Assembly (NCBI RefSeq): GCF_040712315.1
Contig: NC_134015.1
Span: 56,993,964 to 57,057,963 of the forward strand
Direction: 5' to 3'
Length of the DNA stretch: 64,000 nucleotides
Source: Castanea sativa
Taxonomy: Eukaryota > Streptophyta > Magnoliopsida > Fagales > Fagaceae
Position 1 is the stretch's first letter, and each line of letters starts with the position of its first letter. The position numbers were made by a program, and so were the translations under genes. Shown in pieces: positions 56,644 through 64,000 of the stretch. Under the pieces are notes generated by a model. The model did no database searches. It was not told the origin of the DNA and worked only from the letters and a program-made list of their open reading frames with translations.

Positions 56644-58012
56644 TGAAGGAAAAAACTGGTTTTGTATCTCATACAAAACACATAGCGGAAGCAACAAATA
56701 ATGATCTATTTCATTCATGATTGATAACATGCACTATGTAAATTTCAGAATTTAAGAACAAGATAGCATACCTTGGTGTGGTGAAATTCAAAACCAAAGA
56801 TTGAAGTACTCGGGAATATTTTTAATCTTCACTCCAATTCCACTTTACGCCCAAGATGTGTGGTCTCTCAATCAGTTTTCAAAGGGAGAATGAAAGTGTG
56901 TGTCTCTTTTTCATACACACCATTTCGTATATCTTAAATAAAAATTCTGTATGTTTCTCCCTTTATAACTAACTGATTATCTAATTAGGCTGGCCTATTG
57001 AGCCTTTCCAATTGGGCTTTAGTGCGTGGCTTGGAGTGTGACTAAAAAGGACCAATAAGACACTAGCTCCAATGGGCCTTGGGCTTTTCCGTCAACTCTT
57101 AACAAGTCCAAAGTTACTATTAATTATATTTAATACCACTATATAAATATAATTGCACTCTAGGCCTTATTAATAAATTATATCCCAAGACTTTATTATA
57201 CATGCAACCCCTTCATTAAAATATTCGTAGTAATACAAAATCATATATATATACTGCCACTTTGAAGATTACTACATCTTAATCCTTGAGTACCCAGTTT
57301 ATTCCTTTATGTTATTTATCATATATTTATGAAATCCAATTTCATAAATATATACTTTAGTAACTTCTTACTAAAGTGGTTGGGCTCAACTCTCTGAATA
57401 ACTAAACCCATTAAACTTATCTCAAGGGAATATTTTGTATCTTCGTTAAGAAACTATGAATTTCATCTTAAGAATATATGTTCCATCAACACTAAATATG
57501 GCTGCCTAACATACTGAGATTTTGACCGTAACTAATAGATCTCACTCCTGATATATCAAAACAACCTACATCTCATGATTAGGTCCATTATTCTCTCAGG
57601 ATTTAGAATTGATGTAAATAGAAGTCGTGAGATTTATTATTCATTTGACAGTCGTTAGGAGAATAATAAATCTCACAGCAGTCCAGTTCAATATGTCTTA
57701 ACTCTTAAAACATATCAACATACCAACTAGAAGTCTCTACTTCCATGATCAAGACAAATCATTTTAGTTGATATGTTATAGTCTTCGCAGATGAAACGCC
57801 CAATTTCATCACCGACTACGAACTACATTTTGAGTTTACAAGGAACTTGTGATTTATATCTTCTGTGACTAAATCACATAAATCACATACAATGCATCTC
57901 ATGGACTATGATAATGTCTCATTAGTTCATTTATAGATAGTCTTATATAATTAAACAATTTAATTATTAAATACATGCCAATAAATTGGGTTTTAGGGTA
58001 TAAACCCCAACA
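56644..58012 (-). mobile_element. 3' LTR of a Ty1/Copia element (1369 bp)
   Basis: On the minus strand it begins TGTTGGGGTTTATACCCTAA and ends CAGTTTTTTCCTTCA. It is preceded on that strand by the polypurine tract AAGTGGGAGATT (58013-58024). It matches the partial LTR at 63223-64000. Confidence 0.88.
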
Positions 58013-61000
58013 ATCTCCCACTTGCCCTCAAAGACAATTTATCATATATCTGACACTTATTTCCTTTTAGAGTAATTCATAGTCATTCTAAGGCAAAGTT
58101 TGGAAATAAGTTTCAGCCAGATTTATTGCATATATTATCTTTTCTACTACTACTATTTCTCATGTACTCATATCTCTCTAATGAGAAGATATCATTTATA
58201 CTTAATGTGTATCTTAACCATCTAGAGTGAACACATATCTTGAAGTTCAACTTCATAATGTGTATCTTCACCACCAAGGATGAGCACATATCTTAAAGTC
58301 CAACTTCATGAATCACAATCAAACTACAAATCAGTATTTGCACATCCAGTAATAATCAAAACTTCACTTCTGTGGACAAGCATATAACACCTCATTCTCA
58401 TAAGATATTTGAGTATATGCTTTACTCTCACTAAATTAAGTGATCTTTGATTCAATTGATATTTGCTTACTATGCCCACCGTAAAATAAATATTTAGCCT
58501 AGCATGTAGCATAGCATAAAGACTTTCTATCTGTTTGATATAAGGAACCATCTTAATACGCTCTTCCTTTTATATGTCTTAGGACCACAATCCTATATAA
58601 AGGAACTTCAAACTTAAAAGGAAAACCTTTTCTTGAAGTATTATATGCTATACTTGGCTAGAATCTAATCTATTTAAGCAGTTTGAGATAGACCCAACAT
58701 CCTAATTTCTAAATTATAACAAAGTTTAATTCTTAGGATGTGACCAGTCTTTCCCAAGTACTTCATATCAAACTGGACTAGACAACCAAAAACTCCATTG
58801 ATGACAATAACTCAACATCATTCTAAATGATTAGAATGTTTTTAACATACATTAAGAAATTTATTATTCTATATAGCTATACACACATAAGACCTTTTAA
58901 TATTTGATCAAAATCAAAAAATTTGATTTCTTGATCAAAGATAATATTTTATGATTTAGATGCTTGCTTTAATCCTTAAATGGAGTTTAAGCAACTTGCA
59001 ATCTAAATACTACCGTTTCTTTGCTATGTACAAGTCTAGTTACATCATATAGATGTCTTCCTCAAGATTGCTACTAAAAGAAGCTTTCTTGATATCCATT
59101 GCCATATTTCATCCAAATGAAATATAATGGATAAGAGAATCTAGATAGAGTCAAACTTGACTATTGGTGACAAAATCTTTTCATAATCGAACTATTTCTT
59201 TCTGAATAAATCTTTTCACCACTAGTCTTGAGCTTGAAGGTTTGCACCTTCAAATCTATCAATCTCATTTTTCTTGTAGACTTATTTGAGAACAATAGGC
59301 TTAATGTCATTAAACTCCTCTACAAGTTCTAGACTTTAAATAGAATCTAATTCTATTTACATGACCTTGATCCAGTAATCTATATTTATATCATCTATTG
59401 CCTCTACATAGGACCGAGGATCAAATTCATATTCTTGTGGAATGACTTCAAAAGTTTATTCCAAAAGTATGAATTTATTTGATAATTGATAATCCTCCCA
59501 CTACGATATTGTATTGGTGTATTAGCTGTATATTTAGAATAAATCATTGTGGTGTATCTAATACAACCATTTCATTTCTAAATGTATTTTATAGTTTTCT
59601 TTCAACAAATTCTAACATATTTCTTCTAGAACAATTCTATGTATAGCTTTAAGATTATTCACATAGTCATCATCAAGAACTTTGTATTTGTACTTTACAA
59701 ACATCTTATCTTCTTTATGACTACCAAAACAATCTTTTGAAATTCGTTTTGGATACCCAACATAAACACACATTTTTCTACCTTTTGATTTCAATTTGTT
59801 AGACTTCCTTTCTAGCACAAGTGCTGGACATTTCCAAAAATGAAAGTATCATATACTAGGTTTTCACCCAATCCACAATTTGACAAATGTCCTAGGAACA
59901 AAATTTTGAAATCAATTTTAGAAAATGTATAGTAATTATTAGAGTATATCCCCAAAAGAAGTAAGCAAGCGAAAATATTAATCATGTACTTTACTATTTC
60001 TAAAAGAGTCTTATTCCTCCTTCATGTATGCACTAACTTAAAGAAGTCATTGAAACTATATTCCTTTACAATAAAGGAACCCTAGATCATATTATCCTCT
60101 AAATAGAATTCATAGATTGAGAATTTAACAAGATAATGGTTTTAAAAGCCCATCTTTCACCAACCTTGAATACCATTTAGATTAATAAGATCTAGACATA
60201 AGTGTCAAACATACAATACCAAAGGACGGAAATTTTCTCTTTAAAAAGTAAAACGTGTAAATCTCCATCTAGAAAACAATCATGGACAAAGCTTAGCATA
60301 ACCAAACTAGAAACACATTCCTTTGGTTATACTTTTGAGTCTAATTTTCTTTTGGCAACTACTAGGGCAACTAGCTAGCCCAAGTGTTTGGTAATTTAAT
60401 TCCTCTTCTTACCACCTTTTCCTTTCGGTCTAGGCTAAGAATTTGAATTAAATCATATTGATCCTAGCCTTAGTTTTTAGGATGTCTTCCGTTGTATAGA
60501 ACTCACTCATCAATTTAGATAATATAAAAGAAATTTATTTTCAAAACAATCTGAATTGGTCAAATGATTCTAACATGGACTTATGGATCATATCCATATG
60601 AGATTAACATTTAATCTCTACATCCAAGAATTCCAATTCATTTAAAAAAAATATAAAACATTCTTATAAATGTTATAGAATTTGAACTCCTTAAGCCTTT
60701 CTTAGCACTCAATATGATTCATAACAAACATCTCATTTAGACTTAATATAAAGTCTAAAACTAGTACTAACTCTTGCATCTCATGCTGTAGCACATTTGA
60801 GATAAAAGCCAATGTAATATATTAGCATTTCAATAGAGACTATGATCATATCATAGGCTATCTTCCATTAATGCATCATGCGTAGGAAATCATGACAATG
60901 CTGAATTGAAACATAAATATGTACTTCAGCTCCTTTAAGCACCATGTCCAAAATTATTTCTTAGTTAATGTGATTCAATAAATATAGTAGCTAGTGGAAA

Positions 61001-63222
61001 AATTATGACAACTTTATTTTGAGACTATGAACATAATTACAGGGATATTACATTTTGCATCCATAACCATATAGTATGGAACCCAAAAAAAAACATACTA
61101 TACTAGGTGCAACGACAATCTAATCTTGCAATTAATATTCCTCAACATAGAGTGAATACCAGCCACTATGATCAGACGAGAAATATTCTCATTATTAATG
61201 CTATCATGGTAACTCTTACCAAACAAAAATAATTTGCCGTTTTTCCTTTAGCCTCTAAATAATAATAGTAAGAACTCAGCATAGAGGATACTATCAAACT
61301 TAGTCTAGTGTATACCATTGCCTAGAATCATGTGTAGCCACATTTCATCCCCTTAACAGGCCTATTATGTAGTGTCATGATACAAAACACCCTCTGCATG
61401 AAATGCAAAGTTCTAGGCTAAGACAAGGTGTTTGATCAAATTACTATAAACCAAGAAATTCAATCTTGTAGTATCATGAAATAAATACTCTTCGCATGGA
61501 ATGCTAAGCTCGAAGCAAAGACAAAGTATATATTTCACACTACTATGAACCAACAATGGAGGCCGTGAGATCCAACTCTTGTATCTCTCTCCCACTAGAA
61601 ATTTTAAAACAAGTGGATTGTCCTAAAAATATTGTGATCTAATCACAATTTTAACCCTACACATCAAATGTGTTTAATTGTTTAAATTCAATGTAATGTT
61701 ATTAAGTCACGTCACCATAGTGTAACGAACATTCGCGCAATCACAAAGAAGTTTAACCTTGTAATTTGTGAAGTAAATACCCTCCGCATGGAATGCAAGA
61801 CTCGAAGTCAAGACAAGGTATCTATTCACATTACAATAAACTTAACAAAAGGGTTATTTAAGCACTCCCACTCGTTATTTGGGTTTTTCTTAAATAATTG
61901 TGATCTCATCACAACTAATAACCTTGCACTTGTTCAAGACTCTAATCTCATTAGAATCACTAACTAAAATGGAAGTCTTAAACTATTTAGGATTCCTTAA
62001 ACACTAATGAATCAAAAATTAGTTATATAGAACTCTATCCTTAATTTACTAGATAAAGTATTCTAATCTCATTAGATAATATATAACTTTTAATTAGAAT
62101 TTTAATCTAATTAAAAACCTCTAATTATAATAAATTAAGGACTTCTAATCATAAAATCATTTAAGATTAAGAGTTCTATTTAACTAACATCTTTGATCTC
62201 ATTAGATCTTTTAGTTAGATACATGTGTAATGTATGTCCTTAACTTTTAAGGATTGTAAAATTAATCACATAGCTTTGCATTTTTTTTTTTATCAAAGTT
62301 TTAATACTTAGTCAAAAACAAGTGAAAATTCAAAATTCAGTGTCTTCGATCGGTCGAAAGGAATTCTCAATCGATCGAAACTCGCAAAACTGAATCTTTT
62401 CAGAATTTTCAGGTAACCGTTTTTGACATCTTCATTGTTCTTCCATTAAAAAAAAACACTTTTGATTTTATCAATGAAGATTTACTAATCAAACTTTAAG
62501 GTTTTCAAGATCATTATCAAGAACCCTAATAATGCTAGAAAACTTTGAAAACATAATCCTAATCTCATTAGGTATAAATTTCATAATCCTAGCATTAATA
62601 TATATAAATATATATAATGTAATAAAAACCCTTAATACATATAAAAATTCATATTATATTATATATAATATAATATACAAATTAATATATGTAATATATA
62701 GATATATATAACGGACATAACATATGTAAGACAAATGAATGCTTGAAAAGCCAAGCCTTGTAATAATGGTCCAAGCCATAAAAGCCATGCAATTCCATTA
62801 AGTTTAAGCCGTGCAATTAAAAGACCAAGTGATGCATTAAGTTGGTTCATGCATATGGTAGTTGCAAACGGTTATTCCAATAATGAATAACTACCAAAAG
62901 GCATTGCAATCCGTGGGCCATGAAAAAAAAAACTTCCAAACCTGAAACAATGACTTTATAAACAATTGCATTGTAAACTCATATATATTTATACACGGAT
63001 TGGATGAAGCTTTATAATTTCCATTCAATCCCACTTGTAATCCGTGCACTCTTGGTGTCATGCAAAACAATATATCATATATATTGATTAATGCACACAA
63101 TGTTTATGGAATAATATCTTTATGCAGAAATTTGAAAACACAAAAATAACGGTTTTCTAAAATTCTAAAATTCAATAACATATTATACAATCATGAGATG
63201 AAAACCTGGCTCTGATACTAAT
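58013..63222 (-). pseudogene. Internal region of a Ty1/Copia retrotransposon, heavily decayed
   Basis: Minus-strand fragments appear in Copia order. An integrase-end fragment lies near 59818-59612 (CVYVGYPKRISKDCF). A reverse-transcriptase start lies near 59200-59150 (FDYEKILSPIVKFDSI, compare the family's YEETFSPVA..SIR). A late RT/RNase H fragment lies at 58551-58324 (IKQIESLYAMLHARLNIYF, VKHILKYLMRMRCYMLVHRS). The primer-binding site complementary to initiator tRNA-Met is at 63208-63220 (plus strand GGCTCTGATACTA, one mismatch to GGCTCTGATACCA), two bases from the 5' LTR. The gag/protease part (about 60000-63000) is not recognisable and is full of stops. The element cannot make its own proteins. 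Confidence 0.8.
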
Positions 63223-64000
63223 TGAAGGAAAAAACTGGTTTTGTATCTCATACAAAACACATAGCAGAAGCAACAAATAAGAATCTATTTCATTCATGAT
63301 TGACAACATGCACTATGTAAATTTCAGAATTTAAGAACAAGATAGCGTACCTTGGTGTGGTGAAATTCAAAACCAAAGATTGAAGTACTCGGGAATACTT
63401 TTAATCTTCACTCCAATTCCACTTTACACCCAAGATGTGTGGTCTCTCAATCAGTTTTCAAAGGGAGAATAAAAGTGTGTGTCTCTTTTTCATACACACC
63501 ATTTCTTATATCTTAAATAAAAATTCTGTATGTTTCTCCCTTTATAACTAACTGATTATCTAATTGGGTTGGCCTATTGGGCCTTTCCAATTGGGCTTTA
63601 GTGTGTGGCTTGGAGTGAAACCAAAAGGGACCAATAAGACACTAGCTCCAATGGGCCTTGGGCTTTTCCGTCAATTCTTGACAAGTCCAAAGTTACCATT
63701 AATTATATTTAATACCACTATATAAATATAATTGCACTCTAGGCCTTATTAATAAATTATATCCCAAGACTTTATTATACATGTAACCCCTTCATTAAAA
63801 TATTCATAGTAATACAAAGTCATATATATAGACTGCCACTTTGAAGATTACTACATCTTAATCCTTGAGTACCCAGTTTATTCCTTTATGTTATTCATCA
63901 TATATTTATGAAATCCAATTTCATAAATATATACTTTAGTAACTCCTTACTAAAGTGGTTGGGCCCAACTCTCTAAATAACTAAACTCATTAAACTTATC
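63223..64000 (-). mobile_element. 5' LTR of the same Copia element, cut by the window end
   Basis: Matches 56644 onward base by base for 778 bases, with roughly 25-30 differences counted by eye. The remaining part, about 590 bases, lies outside the window. Confidence 0.88.

Noticed and set aside
1..64000. CRISPR arrays, bacterial operons, organelle inserts, rRNA genes
   Set aside because: No regularly spaced repeats with unique spacers, no ribosome-binding-site-led gene strings and no rRNA or chloroplast sequence were recognised. tRNA-like boxes occur only inside SINEs.

Overview
The window is AT-rich plant nuclear DNA, most likely from a woody rosid eudicot. The evidence is multi-exon genes with GT..AG introns, plant-only families (a QUASIMODO2-like pectin methyltransferase, ureide permeases, NAC and MYB fragments), tRNA-derived SINEs, MITEs, and Copia, CACTA and hAT elements. 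Some repeats look like those of Fagales, but I cannot fix the species from sequence alone. No bacterial, organellar or CRISPR features were seen.

Layout. 1-5612 (+): the last six exons of a QUL1/QUL2-type methyltransferase gene. One exon has lost its normal splice donor. 5613-10790: its 3' tail, MITEs and SINEs, then a 'ghost' block (8163-9786) that matches the upstream flank of the ureide permease genes although no permease is present here. 10800-14490 (-): a tandem pair of NAC first exons, split by a 578-bp hAT-type element. 15137-15979: a solo LTR with target-site duplication (TSD).

16827-33555 and 35814-54397 are two copies of one segmental duplication, separated by a GCCGCG-rich CACTA derivative (33556-35232). 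Each copy holds, in order: a piece of the QUL 3' tail; an LTR with an antisense ORF; a gag fragment; a Tourist-like element; a wrecked MYB exon containing a long inverted repeat; AT-rich tandem repeats; and a ureide permease (UPS) gene on the minus strand. The second UPS gene (47745-51714) has seven exons that join in phase to 402 residues. The first (27617-31226) is broken: the last exon is deleted and a conserved 10-residue block is missing from exon 1. Insertions found in only one copy (a SINE, two MITEs, a 93-bp minisatellite) give a relative timetable.

54503-56476 holds the last two exons of an unrecognised plus-strand gene whose intron has taken up two LTRs. From 56644 to beyond the window end lies a minus-strand Ty1/Copia element. 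Its polyprotein is badly decayed, yet its LTRs are still very similar.

Reading of the whole: this is a gene-poor, transposon-driven, tandemly expanding interval. The likely functional genes are UPS copy 2 and possibly the QUL gene, if its splice defect is absent in other alleles. The rest documents birth, decay and fragment shuffling of duplicated genes.
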